64,000 nt of DNA from Prosopocoilus inquinatus. Lineage: Eukaryota; Arthropoda; Insecta; Coleoptera; Lucanidae. This document shows positions 38,121-49,870 of the stretch, piece by piece (positions within the stretch are counted from its first letter, which is position 1; each line of letters begins with the position of its first letter). The position numbers and the translations under genes were made by a program. A model generated the notes under the pieces. It had not been told where the DNA came from. It made no database searches and saw only the letters and a list, made by a program, of their open reading frames with translations. The stretch covers positions 57,708,101-57,772,100 of the forward strand of contig CM069872.1 of assembly GCA_036172665.1 (NCBI GenBank), read 5' to 3'.

Positions 38121-38500
38121 TGCAAAAAAAACGTTTAATGACGTTTATTGGATGACAGCCGTCAAAGAATTGTGTAACTTAACTGGACGCGAGCATTAAA
38201 TTTTGGTCGTCATTGTCATAACATCAAAACGTCAGTTCTCGTTCGGAAAAATAAAAAAAATTCACGTTTTATCAAGAAAGTATCGAAAATAAATAAATTT
38301 TTTAAGAGATTATTCCACTTATCTTAAAATTAATAGGTACAAGAATCTCCTTATTTTTAATAAAATTCAAGTCAAGTGCATGTTTTTGACAATCAATGAC
38401 GGCCAAAATTTATTGCGCGCGACTGTACGCACGTCCAGTCAAGTTACACAATTCTTTGACAGTTGTCAACCATTAAACGTCATTGAACGTTTTTTTTTGC
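38121..38500. mobile_element. 380-bp MITE with ~80-bp inverted ends
   Basis: Left arm 'tgcaaaaaaaacgtttaatg' with 'aaagaattgtgtaacttaac', right arm 'gttacacaattctttgacag' with 'attaaacgtcattgaacgtt'. The arms pair over roughly 80 bases. The interior is AT-rich and non-coding. The target site could not be settled because the ends lie in A/T runs. Confidence 0.75.
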
Positions 38501-38699
38501 GTTTGTCAAACCATCTATCGTCTTTTGTTTATGTTTTTTTTGATGGATGACAGAAACCAGCTTTCTCTAGCTAGTAATTTTAGTAGCCTTCTGAAAACGT
38601 GGGGGCCAGTGTTGCCAATTCTAAATACGTTTAAGCAGTACATTGAAATACTTAAAACGGATTCGTTCATTCGTTTTTGGCGTTTGTTTCTGACGAAAT

Positions 38700-39530
38700 C
38701 TTTCGTCTGCTTCTAGTGAGATTTCAGTGATTTTTGAAGCTAAACGCGAAAGTCTATTGGCAACACTGTCAGAATGCGCGTTTAATTCGATATTCGTCCG
38801 GAAGCGGAAACAACACGGTTCGATCTTTCGGCATTTGTTCTGGCGAAAGCTTCATTCTGCTTCTGGTGACATTTCAGTGATATTTGAAGCTAAACGCGAA
38901 AGTCTATTGGCAACACTGTCAGTATGCGCGTTTAATTCGATATTCGTCCGGAAGCGGAAACAACACGGTTCGATCTTTCGACATTTGTTCTGGCGAAAGC
39001 GTCATTCTGCTTCTGGTGACATTTCAGTGATATTTGAAGCTAAACGCGAAAGTCTATTGGCAACACTGTCAGAATGCGCGTTTAATTCGATATTCGTCCG
39101 GAAGCGGAAACAACACGGTTCGATCTTTCGACATTTGTTCTGGTGAAAGCTTCATTCTGCTTCTGGTGACATTTCAGTGATATTTGAAGCTAAACGCGAA
39201 AGTCTATTGGTAACACTGTCAGAATGCGCGTTTAATTCGATATTCGTCCGGAAGCGGAAACAACACGGTTCGATCTTTCGACATTTGTTCTGGCGAAAGC
39301 TTCATTCTGCTTCTGGTGACATTTCAGTGATATTTGAAGCTAAACGCGAAAGTCTATTGGCAACACTGTCAGAATGCGCGTTTAATTCGATATTCGTCCG
39401 GAAGCGGAAACAACACGGTTCGATCTTTCGACATTTGTTCTGGCGAAAGCTTCATTCTGCTTCTGGTGACATTTCAGTGATATCTGAAGCTAAACGCGAA
39501 AGTCTATTGGCAACACTGTCAGAACGAGTA
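38700..39530 (+). repeat. 150-bp tandem array, six copies, in-frame
   Basis: The block ending 'cgaaagtctattgg' finishes at 38760, 38910, 39060, 39210, 39360 and 39510, an exact 150-base period. Copies are nearly identical. Because 150 is a multiple of three, a plus-strand frame of 50 residues per unit stays open from 38727 through to 39551, broken only by one TGA at 39144-39146, where a C-to-T change altered 'tggcgaaagc' to 'tggtgaaagc'. The 50-residue unit is basic (RKRKQHGS is visible), with no signal peptide or known domain. I annotate a repeat and not a gene; coding remains possible. Confidence 0.9.
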
Positions 39531-39551
39531 AAGGACAAGTGTTTAATTTGA

Positions 39552-41638
39552 CTTATTCGCGCGATGTGAGATGCGAGGGGAAATAACTTTGTACTTTTTA
39601 GGAACGTCACAACTCAACAAATCTCACCTTATTCATGACAATCACCGACGTAAGTCGTTTTCGTAAATCAGATTAACGAGAAACGTCAGTTTCGATTACG
39701 TCAAAGTAACTGTTTGACAACTGTCAACCATCAAACGTCAGTCGGCTTGGAAAGTGTTATTGTTTGCGTTCTATTTTAGGAAAAGGAAGGAATCTTTAAT
39801 TTTTCATTTTCGTTCTCTGTTTGACTTGTCTTTTGGTTTTTTTTTGCCGCCCCTTGCAGACCCTGAAACGCTTATGATTTTTCTTATTTCTGCTTAATAA
39901 AATGCCGGTTTCTTAAATTATTTCGTTTCTTTTTTTTTTTTTTTAATCGATATCTTTCTTTATCATCTCCAAATTCAGGTTCTCGATTATTTTATTTTAA
40001 TTTGGCTTTTATGTCCATTTTTTTCTAGCGGAAGAAAATTAATTTATTATCAAAAAAAGAAAACACTGTTTAATAATTCGTGAATCATTGAAGTAACTAC
40101 GGACATATTAAGAGAAAATCATTCAAGACAAAGTTCAAAATATACCTTCTTCTTGGATTACGTTATGTTTAAAGAGGTTCTACTGTAGATGCGGTCTATC
40201 AGCAGAATTTGTTATGCACTTCACTTCCAACTTAACAATATTAATTAATTAAAAACAAAAAGGATTATTTTAGATTGCGGCTTTTTTTCCGCGCTACATT
40301 TGACTTTCCGAAATTTGCGTCAGGCATCATCTTGATGATGGTAATTGCTAATAATAAAATAGTTTATCGCAGTGTTGGAGAATGAAAATGAATGCAATTT
40401 CCGCTGGATATTGGCCGTCATAAATTAAGAAACCATTTGCATAACAAATTCGTTCCAGGAATCAGATAGAGTGAACATGCATTTTAAGAAGTTGGATGGT
40501 AACAAGAAAATGGCGAACACCAGATAGCAACAATAAATACAAGAAAAAAACCGTGATGTATGCGTGAGTTTAATAAAGCTTTTGTGTTAACAGGTTGGTC
40601 AACATGTTCGTAAGTTGCGGAATCCTGGAAAAATACCCAAAAACGTGGCGCCTGAGCTTATTGCTTTGTGTCGCGTTGACTAATCAAGCATGTTTCCGAA
40701 CATGTTTCCTAGTGAGTGGCCCGCTTATTTTTCTGATAACAAGAAAGGAAGTCGCAGTCGTTTTTACAAGAAACAAAAAATTAAAAAATAGAAATGTTGG
40801 AAAAATTACGAGAGTTTTGTTAATACACAATTTCTCTGTCAATTACCATTCAAAATAATTAACTTCTAATTATACTAATTAATAAAGGTCGATTTGACGT
40901 GTATTAGCAAAATGCTTCGTCAGTGCATAAATGAATTTATTATTATTATTATTAATCGACAGAAGCATTTTCTTATCGCGCGGACTGCGAAAGCTTTGCT
41001 GAAGATATAATCTGGAAATGAACGAACAAAAAAAAGCTTTTGTTATTATTCGGAAACAATAATAATGAAAAAAAAATAATTATAGGAGTAAAAATTAAAT
41101 ATACCAAATAATTGAAAATATCAAGGACGGACGATTTGGCTGCAAGGAACTATTTATTTTACAAACGACCCGGAGACTTTAACGACGGTTGAAGACGCAA
41201 ACCCTAAAATCGAAATATATCCCTTGGAAGCTGTAAAATGAATTGAGAATGTAACAGGGGAAGTCCCTCGTCAATTTTACATATTAAATAAACAATTATA
41301 CGTATTTACAGATTAAATATTCGAAATAATTGAAAGCGTTTTACAATAAAAGGTACCTACGCTTATAAAACAATTAAAACAAAAAGTGATTTTATATTAG
41401 CCTTGCTACATAAGAATACAATGTATTATTAACTATTACCAACGGCATTTTTAATTCTCAAAAATAAACTGAAAACGTAACGTAAAGATGAATGCTTCTT
41501 GTCAAGTTTTAACATTAATCGCCCTATGACCTTGAAAGTTCATCTTGACCGCAAATTTAAGCATAACCGTTATATTGTGAAGATACTGAAGACACTTTCT
41601 GATTGGTTGCTTCTCATTGTTAGCGGTCAACTAGTTGA
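39552..41638. other. Spacer without recognisable genes
   Basis: AT-rich. Short words such as 'ttgacaactgtcaacc' (near 39714) also occur in the MITE at 38121-38500. A (TTA)n run lies near 40935-40955. No exon, RNA gene or further element was recognised. Confidence 0.5.
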
Positions 41639-42126
41639 CAATTGAAGACCATAACTTCAAAAGGGTCTAAGCGCCAAAAAATAAAAAAAATATATTTTCG
41701 CAGCAAATGGATCTATGGGCAAATCCCAACGTCACGCAAAATGGTCTATGTACTTGCGGTTAAATAAAAAGTGTAATAAATGAATCATAGTTGGCGATAT
41801 TTGTATGTGCGCTTAAGATTTATGCCCGGTTGCACCAATATTTTAAGTAAAACTTAAGTGTAAGTCATGTTTAGAACATGACATTTATGCATGGTGAGTA
41901 TAATGTCATTCACATTCTGACTGACACTTAAACTTCATTTAAGTATCTTGTTAGAATGTGTCCGACATTTTGTTGAACTTACATAAAATGTCATGTTCTA
42001 AACACGACTTAAATTTAAGCTCTGCTTAAAACATTGGTGCAACCGGCCATTAGTAAATCAGTTTTCTTTATAGCTTCTAAACATGTTTTTGGCACTTGGA
42101 CCCTTTTGAAGTTATGGTCTTCAATT
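41639..42126. mobile_element. 488-bp inverted-repeat element hosting a second MITE
   Basis: Outer arms: 'caattgaagaccataacttc' with 'aaaagggtctaagcgcc' on the left, and the complement 'gaagttatggtcttcaatt' preceded by 'ggcacttggaccctt' on the right. Inside at 41825-42047 lies a separate inverted-repeat element with ends 'gcccggttgcaccaat' and 'attggtgcaaccggcc' and a second inner palindrome ('aagtcatgtttagaacatga' versus 'tcatgttctaaacacgactt'). The arrangement is best read as one small transposon inserted in another. Confidence 0.75.
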
Positions 42127-42923
42127 ACAGTTTACTGTAATTTTTCTTTCTCCAAAATGGTAGCTAGGTTGCGTTCAGATTTATAAGGTAGAATATGATC
42201 TGGGCGTGCAATCGTATCTTCGTCATGTTTATGATTATTGACGTACATGTCTTGAGTCTCATTCATCCGTTTCAAAAAGCCTAGTGTTTACGCCGTTGCC
42301 ATGGCAACGAACGAACTTTTCGCATCCCATTTCTTGCGCAGGGTGTGAAAGGTTCGGCGGTTGCCATGACAACGACGTAACTTGAACGAGACGCAAGATA
42401 TGACAATAGTGATGAGCGACAAAGATACGATTGCCCGCCCAAATTACACCCTATCTTATAAATCTGAACGCAACCCTTACCGTTTAAATACGACTTCACA
42501 GCTGATACTTGAATATTAACATTAAACAATATTTTTAAGTATCAGCTGTGAAGTCGTATTTAAACGGTAAGGGTTGCGTTCAGATTTATATGATAGGGTG
42601 TAATTTGGGCGGGCAATCGTATCTTTGTCGCTCATCACTATTGTCATATCTTGCGTCTCGTTCAAGTTACGTCGTTGTCATGGCAACCGCCGAACTTTTC
42701 ACACCCTGCGCAAGAAATGGGATGCGAAAAGTTCGTTCGTTGCCATGGCAACGGCGTAAACACGAGGCTTTTTGAAACGGATGAATGAGACTCAAGATAT
42801 GTGCGTCAATAATCATAAACATGACGAAGATACGATTGCACGCCCAGATCATATTCTACCTTATAAATCTGAACGCAACCTAGCTACCATTTTGGAGAAA
42901 GAAAAATTACAGGAAACTGTAAT
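42127..42923. mobile_element. ~800-bp near-perfect palindrome made of two mirrored MITEs
   Basis: The arms of about 380 bases pair almost throughout around a ~26-base AT-rich centre at 42515-42540. Each arm is itself an inverted-repeat element, beginning 'ggttgcgttcagatttataa' and ending with 'tataaatctgaacgcaacc', at about 42165-42475 and 42570-42880. So two copies of one MITE sit head to head. The outer termini 'ttacag...ctgtaa' match the MITE at 16988-17174. Frames of 61-82 codons on both strands mirror each other and are not genes. Confidence 0.9.
42295..42308. promoter_or_regulatory. RFX X-box-like palindrome
   Basis: GTTGCCATGGCAAC fits the X-box consensus GTNRCC-N(0-3)-RGYAAC bound by RFX-family winged-helix factors. 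Further copies: 42360-42373 (GTTGCCATGACAAC), 42674-42687 (GTTGTCATGGCAAC) and 42739-42752 (GTTGCCATGGCAAC). The match is seen in the sequence; binding is inference. Confidence 0.5.
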
Positions 42924-43240
42924 CGCCATTTTTTTTTTGCTTTCGACCGCAGATTTTCTGTTGCGCGTGGGATTTATATAATTTTTTTGATTAAATTCGG
43001 AGGTGAGCTTGAAAGTTGCAGGTTTTCTCTTGAAATGTGTTGCTTTATTTCCTCATGTCGAAGTAAAAGGATGCGTGACATAACGCTGAAATTAATTGCG
43101 CGATCAAAGGCGGGATGTTTGTTACGTGCTCAAGGATTATCTTAGGAAGTTCGAATCGTTTGGAATTTAGAGAGAATTCCAGATTCGTGGAAGGTCGAGA
43201 AATTTCACTCATGGTTGATTGATTGATTGATTGATTGTAG
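42924..43240. other. Spacer
   Basis: No repeat or exon recognised. It ends in a short (TTGA)n tract at about 43212-43237. Confidence 0.4.
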
Positions 43241-43305
43241 ACGTGACAGAAAGATGGCGTTCCAGGATGTGCTTCTGGTGAAGACGCGAAGACACGAAGC
43301 TCCAG
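43241..43305 (+). other. Candidate short first coding exon
   Basis: An acceptor-like TTGTAG ends at 43240. The sequence then has an ATG at 43254 with purine at -3 (AAGATGG) and 17 uninterrupted codons of balanced composition (MAFQDVLLVKTRRHEAP), ending at a donor-like CCAG|GTACTT at 43305/43306. The polypyrimidine tract is poor, since it is the (TTGA)n repeat. No homologue is recognised and no partner exon was found, so this is weak. A GC-box-like GGGGCGTGGCC at about 43451-43461 is not obviously connected. Confidence 0.2.
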
Positions 43306-44999
43306 GTACTTACTTACGTATTTATTTACGTACGAGAGAAATGCCAAAACATCAACAGCTGATTTCTAAAAATACATCCAACTTCGAAACCGATAGCTAC
43401 GTGTGACATATACGTTTTGCATGACGGCGAGGCGATTAGAAAGGAGAGGAGGGGCGTGGCCTCGAAGTTTCATGGACGAGGTAAATGGCATCAAGTTCAC
43501 GATCAAGCGGCCAGGTAAGAGAACCAACTCGTTTATATAAGACATCGTCCTTTTTTACTTCTTCTTGTTTCTTCTTTTGCGCGCGAGCTTTTTGCCGTCG
43601 CTATTTTTTTTTTGTCCCCCCCCCATAGCGAGCGAACTTAATAACCGTTCGGCGCCCAGAAATAAATTAACTTCTTTTTTTTTCTTCTTCTTCTTCTTCT
43701 TTTTGTTCTTCATTTGCAAATAAGTATAAGTAATGATGACACGCGCGCGCATGGACGTTACGAAACGGCCGCGTTCAGAATTAATTCATTTGCTCCGGCC
43801 GTCTCTTTTGCTGCCGCTTGCTTGCTTGCCTGCCTGCTTGCTACACATTACGATAATAACATTGTAGAGCATTGTAGGCATACAAATGGTTACATTAAGA
43901 TTGATGTGATTAAATATAATGTTACCCGACCTATTAATCAAGCCGGCTGAAATAAAGTTACAAGACACACAAAGCGAGATATGTCAAACGGAAAATGTAG
44001 ACAATAAAACTTATAAGGCCCCGTGATTAATGATAAACGTACGTCATTACGTGCGGAATAATAATAATAATAATGCACTTTCTCACATGTATTTTGTAAA
44101 CAAATGTTAACGACATATCAGATTAATCAAAGCATTCCCTTCCCTCCCTCCCCTTCGTCAGCAAATCACTTTCGCGACGCCACTGTTTTATTTAATAAAT
44201 TGAAAATGAAATTTCTTCTATTTTCTTGAGTTTAAATTATCTGGCTGGAGTGTGTTGTACATATTTTAACAGCCATAAACAAAGCATGACAAGAATGAAA
44301 ATAGAAATGTTAATATTCCTACTCTTTTTTGCACGCTTCTTTTGTTTTATGATTTATTTGCGTAATTATCATCATCTAATCAAATACTTTTTTCTTTTCA
44401 TTTCTATTGCGCTATCAATTAAAACTATGGGGTGTTTAATTTGCAAATTTATAATGCACGGTTGGTCACACTGTCTTACGCGTAATAATTTGTCAAAATT
44501 TGACAGTTCTCCTCGTCACATTGAAACTAACCTCCAATTTAAAAGTTGTTTCGTTTACTCTCGCTCGTACGTACTACCAACTGTGGATAATACAAACAAC
44601 GGTCTACACCGAATACAAATTTAATTGATAGTGACTTGGAAACATTTGACAAGCGATGTTCACGTGACAGCCTACTTTAGTTGAGAGAAGAAGGCGGTGA
44701 ATATCTCGCATTTATTTCTTGCTTTTTCTATATTTCTTTAAAAAAAAAAAACAAAATTTAATCGACTTTATACACGTAGAAACAAATGAACTACTTCATC
44801 GTGACAGTCTTTTAGATTTAGATGTTTCCTTTTGTTCTTCTGTCTTCTGTTTTTCTGTATCTTTCTGCCCTCCCCTTTAGAATTTCTTCATTCTCCATAT
44901 TCAGACTTATGCTTCCTTCTGTTTTTTCTTTTTTTTTGTTTTTCTTAAGTCCAACTGCGCTGATTGCGCAAATAGAAAAAAGTGACTGTCGAATGACAT
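43306..44999. other. Spacer without recognisable genes
   Basis: Contains (TTC)n tracts near 43555-43580 and 43675-43702, a CTTGC-type microsatellite at about 43816-43842, and (AAT)n near 44058-44074. The frame at 44226-44624 (132 codons) has no recognisable motif and the composition of surrounding AT-rich DNA. Nothing else supported. Confidence 0.4.
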
Positions 45000-46000
45000 T
45001 CAACTTTAAAAAGGAAGAGATAATCATTTTCATTTGTTTCTTGTCGGAGTTCTCTTTTCTTCTGCGCCTGTCTTATTTAAAAACAAGTAACGAACGAACG
45101 AACGAGCGAACGATTTTTAGGCGACAGTCGATTCCAAGGACGAAGACGGACGTATTTTTCTTTTCTCTTGTTTTCTTTTTTCTTCCAAGGCGATTTTCGT
45201 TTTTTATTTTTCCCCGGAATCGATTTGATGACGTAGAAACAAACAACGAACGATTTTCAACAAGGCAACGAGACCTGAAAAACAAATGCAGAAAGTCCTC
45301 GAGATATTTTCATTTGTTTCTTGTCCTTTCTTCGAAGATCTCTTTTCTTCGGCGCCCGTCTCCTTTAAAAAACAAATGACGAACGAACGAACAAACGACT
45401 TTTAGGCGACAGTCGATTCCGAGAACGAAGGCAGAGGCATTTCTCTTTTCTCTTGTTTTCTTTCTTCCTCCAAGGCGATTTTCGTTTTTTATTTTTCCCC
45501 AGAATCGATTCGATGACGTAGAAACAAATAACGAACGACTTTCAGCAGAGTCGCGATGACTTGAAAGAAAAAGGCGCAAAGTCCTTGAGATATTTTCGTT
45601 TGTTTCTTGTTTTTCTTCGCATCGTCGATCTCTTCTTCCGCGTTTGTCTCTTTTAAAAACAAGTGACTAAGGAACGAACGAACGAACGACGATGTGACAA
45701 TCAACTTAAAAAAAAGGAAGAGATAATCATTTTCATTTGTTTCTTGTCTTTCTTCGGAGATTTTTTCTCTTTTTTTCCGCGCCAATCTCCTTTAAAAACA
45801 AGTGACGAACGAACGAACGAACGAACGATTTTTAAGCTGCAGTCGATTTCTTTTGTTTTCTTTCTTTCCCAAAGTAGATTTTTATTTTATTCTTTTCCCC
45901 GGAATCGATTTTATGACGTAGAAACAAGCAACGAACGACTTTCAGCGCAGGACAGCGACGACTTGAAAGAGAAAGACGCAAACTCCTCGCGAAGTTTTCA
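45000..46000 (-). repeat. ~292-bp pyrimidine-rich tandem array, about 3.5 copies
   Basis: Blocks recur near 45090, 45383, 45675 and, in a shortened unit, 45808: 'ttcatttgtttcttgtc', 'tttaaaaacaagtgac', a (GAAC)n stretch, 'gcgacagtcgattcc', 'aaggcgattttcgtttttta', 'ccccggaatcgatt' and 'gatgacgtagaaacaa'. The frames of 185 and 131 codons across it are skew-driven. The array belongs to the same compositional class as 30970-33360 and, in the other orientation, 1930-2960. Confidence 0.85.
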
Positions 46001-48639
46001 TTTGTCTTGTGTTTCTCTTATTCTTTATCTCTTTCCTATCTATCTCGCATATTTGTAAACAAGGGGGCAAAGCATTTTGCTTGCTCTAGTTTTCTTCTTT
46101 TTTTGATTCGATTTAATTCTTCTCGCCCGCCTCGTCCCCGCCTCTGTACCAGTGGTTTGATGACGCAGAAAACCAAACGATCAACGACTTTCAAATAATA
46201 ATGTACATGCGTACATTCTCCAGGTACGCAAGTACTTATATTCATTTGTTTTTTTTTCTTTTGTATTTTCGCACGATTTATTTTTTCCGGTATGTAAGAA
46301 ACGATTCTGAAAAGGTAGAAAAAAATAGTTTGCTTTTTTTTGTTTTCTACTTCATTTCTTTTGTTTGCTCTTTTCCGAGTTTATTCTGAGCCTTTCCCCG
46401 GTGACGACGTGGAATTTCTTTTTTCTTTTTTGTTTTTTTAATAATTGTAGGGATCCGTTGTCCTTTTGATCTGGAACCGGTCCTGTTGTCTTGACTCCGT
46501 GCCAATGAAGGCTGTGACGTTGGACTCGGTTTTACTTTCGTCTAAAACTACACCCCGTTAGATGTCGCGGCCGTTCAAATCTGGACGTTTTTTTTTTGTC
46601 CGGAGCGCGGCCCACTCAGCGAATTTTGCAAATTTGGCACTTCTGACTTCACGCAGAAAATATAGTTGCAACATGAATAAAACGTGCTTTATCTCGGCGT
46701 GCCTGGCAGTAATCCAAACGCTTGTGCCTATTTTCGTTTTGGAACTTATGAGAACGAAAAAAAAAAATAATAGCCAGGGTGTCGCCGCGCCGCAATCTGA
46801 CATGGAGGTTCTTTCTTTCAATTCGGAAACGGAATAATTAATAATTTCTTTTGTTTGTACATGAAAAATCCTAGTTCTTGAGACAGCTTTTTATGTGTAC
46901 TGTTTCGTTCATGGTCACAGAAGAAGTCTTTTCCTCTTGCTGTTATCGTTACTGCTGCTGCTGCTGCGCTTCACGTATGGTCTAAACAGTAAGAAGTTCA
47001 GCAACTCTGAAGACGTTCTCCTGTGGTCAAGGGCGAAACGTCAGCGGAAGAAATTTTATTAATTAATGCATAAAGCACTGATGCAGAAGAAACTTCGAGA
47101 GACGGTTTGAGTCGCAAGCCCTCGCTTACGTTGTTTATTTTCAATATTTTCTTTTGCCCCCCCTCAGAAAATTCCATTTGCAACCGACAATTATGCAACG
47201 ATCTTTGACCAAGCACGTCTCGTTCGCCGGTGATTAACGCGAATGCAATTTTAAAAGCGCGTTTGTTTGACCGCAAACATTCCTGCACCGCCGCCCGTGC
47301 AAAACGAACAAACCTCAAACAAGAGCAATCAAGAGAGAAAGAAGAAAAAAAAATGTGTATTTAAAGAAAAACAAAAGAAAAAAATCTATTTTAATAGTTA
47401 ATACTCCTAATAATTAATTAGGTAATCAAACGCAAGGTTAAGGCGGCGGCTCAATTTATATCTACTTTTTTTTTAATTAATCCCGTTTTCCGTTTATTTT
47501 TATTAAAGAGAGTCTTGCGAAACTAACAGTTATGAATGGATGGCATGCCATTGTGTTATCCTGGATGTGATTTGCCTGTTTTTTTTTTTTTTTCTGTGCG
47601 TCCGGTATAATAATGAGTAAAGCAAACTTTGCTGACAATGTCTTAATTAAAAGAAGTAATTTCAGGTGACGTAATTCAACAATAGAGTTATTATTAGCGA
47701 GGCTTGTTTTTAGGCGGCGTGTGGTCTCCAAAATACCAAATTAATAATCTTTCATTATTTGCTGAAGTAATTTATTATTATGCGATGAGTATCGTGAAGA
47801 AATGCGTGCTAGGCAGAAACTAACCGCCCGTGTAAGATTGGTTGCATAATACCAGGCGAGTATTTTTTTTAAGAGTGATTATTATTATTTTTACTTTGCC
47901 TTCATGTGCAGGTTTTCTTAGTCTGTTTTATTTATTTAGTTATTTCTGCGCAAAGAAATTTATATTCAATTTAATTTTCTCAATTATTTTTTAGGAGATT
48001 TTTTTTGGAGATTAATAAATCTATTAATTATTAATTAACGCATCTGCTTGACCATTGAAAAAACGCGGTGCGGTGTTGCCAGATTTCTTGCGCAGGACAA
48101 CTCATTAATTAATTAAATCTTGTCGAAAGTCGCCGCCGATTTTATTTTAATACCGTGCGATTAAATTAATTAAAAAATTATTCAGAATAGAAAACAACGA
48201 ATGCAATTTTAGAGTTGGCAGCATTGATTGTCATTTCCGTTACAGCCACGTACGATCACTCGCATTCATAAATGTAACGAATTTAAAATTTCAGTTAGAA
48301 AAAAAAAACATTAAGTGTGTAACTAGATTAAAAAAAAAGAGTAAAGGAGAAAAGGGAAAACTGATACAATTTCAAAGTTGGCAACTCTGATGTAACTGCC
48401 ATTCGTGACAGAACGGAATGAGGTTATGTTACAGAATTACATACAATTGTTCACGCAATTGTTTTGGGTCGACTTTAACTCTAAAAAATTCTTAAAAAGC
48501 AACGAACTTAGAATTTCAATAAAAAAATATGAAAATAATTTTTTTTTTAATTGGCGCACCATCTGTCACGTATTAATTCGTATCTTCCCCATTGTCAATC
48601 ATTTGTTTTTTGTTTTTGTTTTTTAATTAAAACCGTTGC
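46001..48639. other. Spacer; solitary CTGAAGA...CGAAAC motif
   Basis: At about 47005-47043 the plus strand reads CTGAAGACGTT, then CCT...AGGG, then CGAAACGTCAG, a small hairpin of the class seen at 13123-13157. A (CTG)n microsatellite lies at about 46952-46968. Minus-strand frame 46998-47318 (106 codons) covers this motif but shows no domain. The rest is AT-rich and unremarkable. Confidence 0.4.
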
Positions 48640-49870
48640 TTTCTTACTTCGTTTTTGATTTTATATTTTTTTCATGTCCCTCATTGAACGGTTTTTCCGC
48701 TCACTTTTTTTTTTAAAAAAGGAAACAAGAGACTGCGGATTCAATGTCCGTTATTGCGCGAAATAACGGCGATTATTTCACGAATTAAACAAAAGATAAC
48801 TAACGGAAAGGGACCAATCAGAAACGTTCGACTTCCACTTCTGATTACTTAAGTCGTCTTTTGTTTTATTTTCGTTCGTTTTATGTCTCGTCATTCTCTT
48901 TTCTGTTTCCGGTCAAAACGAGCGTCTTTTTTTCTTAATAGGAAACAAAAGACTGTCTGTCAATTCATTGTTCGTTATGGCCGCGTTATGACGAAATAAC
49001 GGCGGTTACTTTATTTACGATTTAAACAAAAGACAACCAACGGACCAATGAAAAATTTGAATTTCTGCTTCTGATTAGTTAGTCGTCTTTTGTTTTCATT
49101 TTTTTTTGTTTTTTTTTTACGTTTTCATCACTGGCGTTTGTTTATTGTTCTCTTCTTTGTTACCGATCATATCAAACGTTTTCTTTTTTTTTTTAAGAAA
49201 GCAAAACACTTTCGATTCATTGTCCGTTATAACGAAATTAAGGCAATTTTGTACTTTATTTACGATTTAAAACAAAAGATAACTACCGGACCAATTAAAA
49301 AATTGAATTTCTGCTTCTGATTAGTTAGTCGTCTTTTGTTTTCATTTTTGTTTGTTTTTTCTTACGTTTTCATCACTGGCGTTTGTCTATTGTTCTCTTT
49401 TTTGTTACCGATCAAATCAAGCACTTTCATTTTTTTTTAAAAAAGAAAAACAAACAAAACACTTTCGATTCATTATCCGTTATAACGAAATTAAGGCAAT
49501 TACGTACTTTATTTACGATTTAAACAAAAGATAACCACCGGACCAATCAAAAAATTGAATTTCTACTTCTGATTAGTTAGTCGTCTTTTGTTTGTTTCAT
49601 TTTTGTTTGTTTTACGTGTTCATCACCGGCGTCTGTTTATCGTTCTCTTCTTTGTTTCCGCTCAAATCAAGCGCTTTCTTTTTCTTAAAAAACAAAAAAA
49701 AAACAAGACACTTCGATTCATTGTCCGTTATAATGAAATAAAGGCAATTACTTTATTTACGAATTAAACAAAAGATAACTAACGGACTAATACTTCTGAT
49801 TGGTTAGTCGTCTTTTGTTTTATTTTTGTTTGTTTTACGTTTTCGTGTCACTGTCGTTTGTCTATTGCAC
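48640..49870. repeat. 227-252-bp tandem array, five copies
   Basis: The block 'agtcgtcttttgttt' starts at 48852, 49081, 49327, 49579 and 49806. Each unit also holds 'attcattgtccgttat', 'acgatttaaacaaaagata' and 'cggaccaatcaaaaaattg'. The words 'acaaaagataactaa' and 'ttagttagtcgtcttttgt' face each other across about 45 bases, so each unit can form a hairpin. Poly-T/poly-A runs vary in length between units. Confidence 0.9.

Noticed and set aside
44822..45379. Plus-strand 185-codon frame with apparent hydrophobic start
   Set aside because: Runs into the 292-bp pyrimidine-rich array; the composition explains the hydrophobic residues, and the next unit does not keep the frame.
47005..47043. Hammerhead ribozyme (CTGAAGA ... 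GAAAC)
   Set aside because: Core words are present, but the bases next to them do not pair as stem II requires (C opposite C), so the catalytic fold is not supported. Kept only as a retroelement-type hairpin motif.
46998..47318. Minus-strand 106-codon frame as a gene
   Set aside because: No recognisable domain, and it overlaps the hairpin motif; composition is mixed but not convincing.
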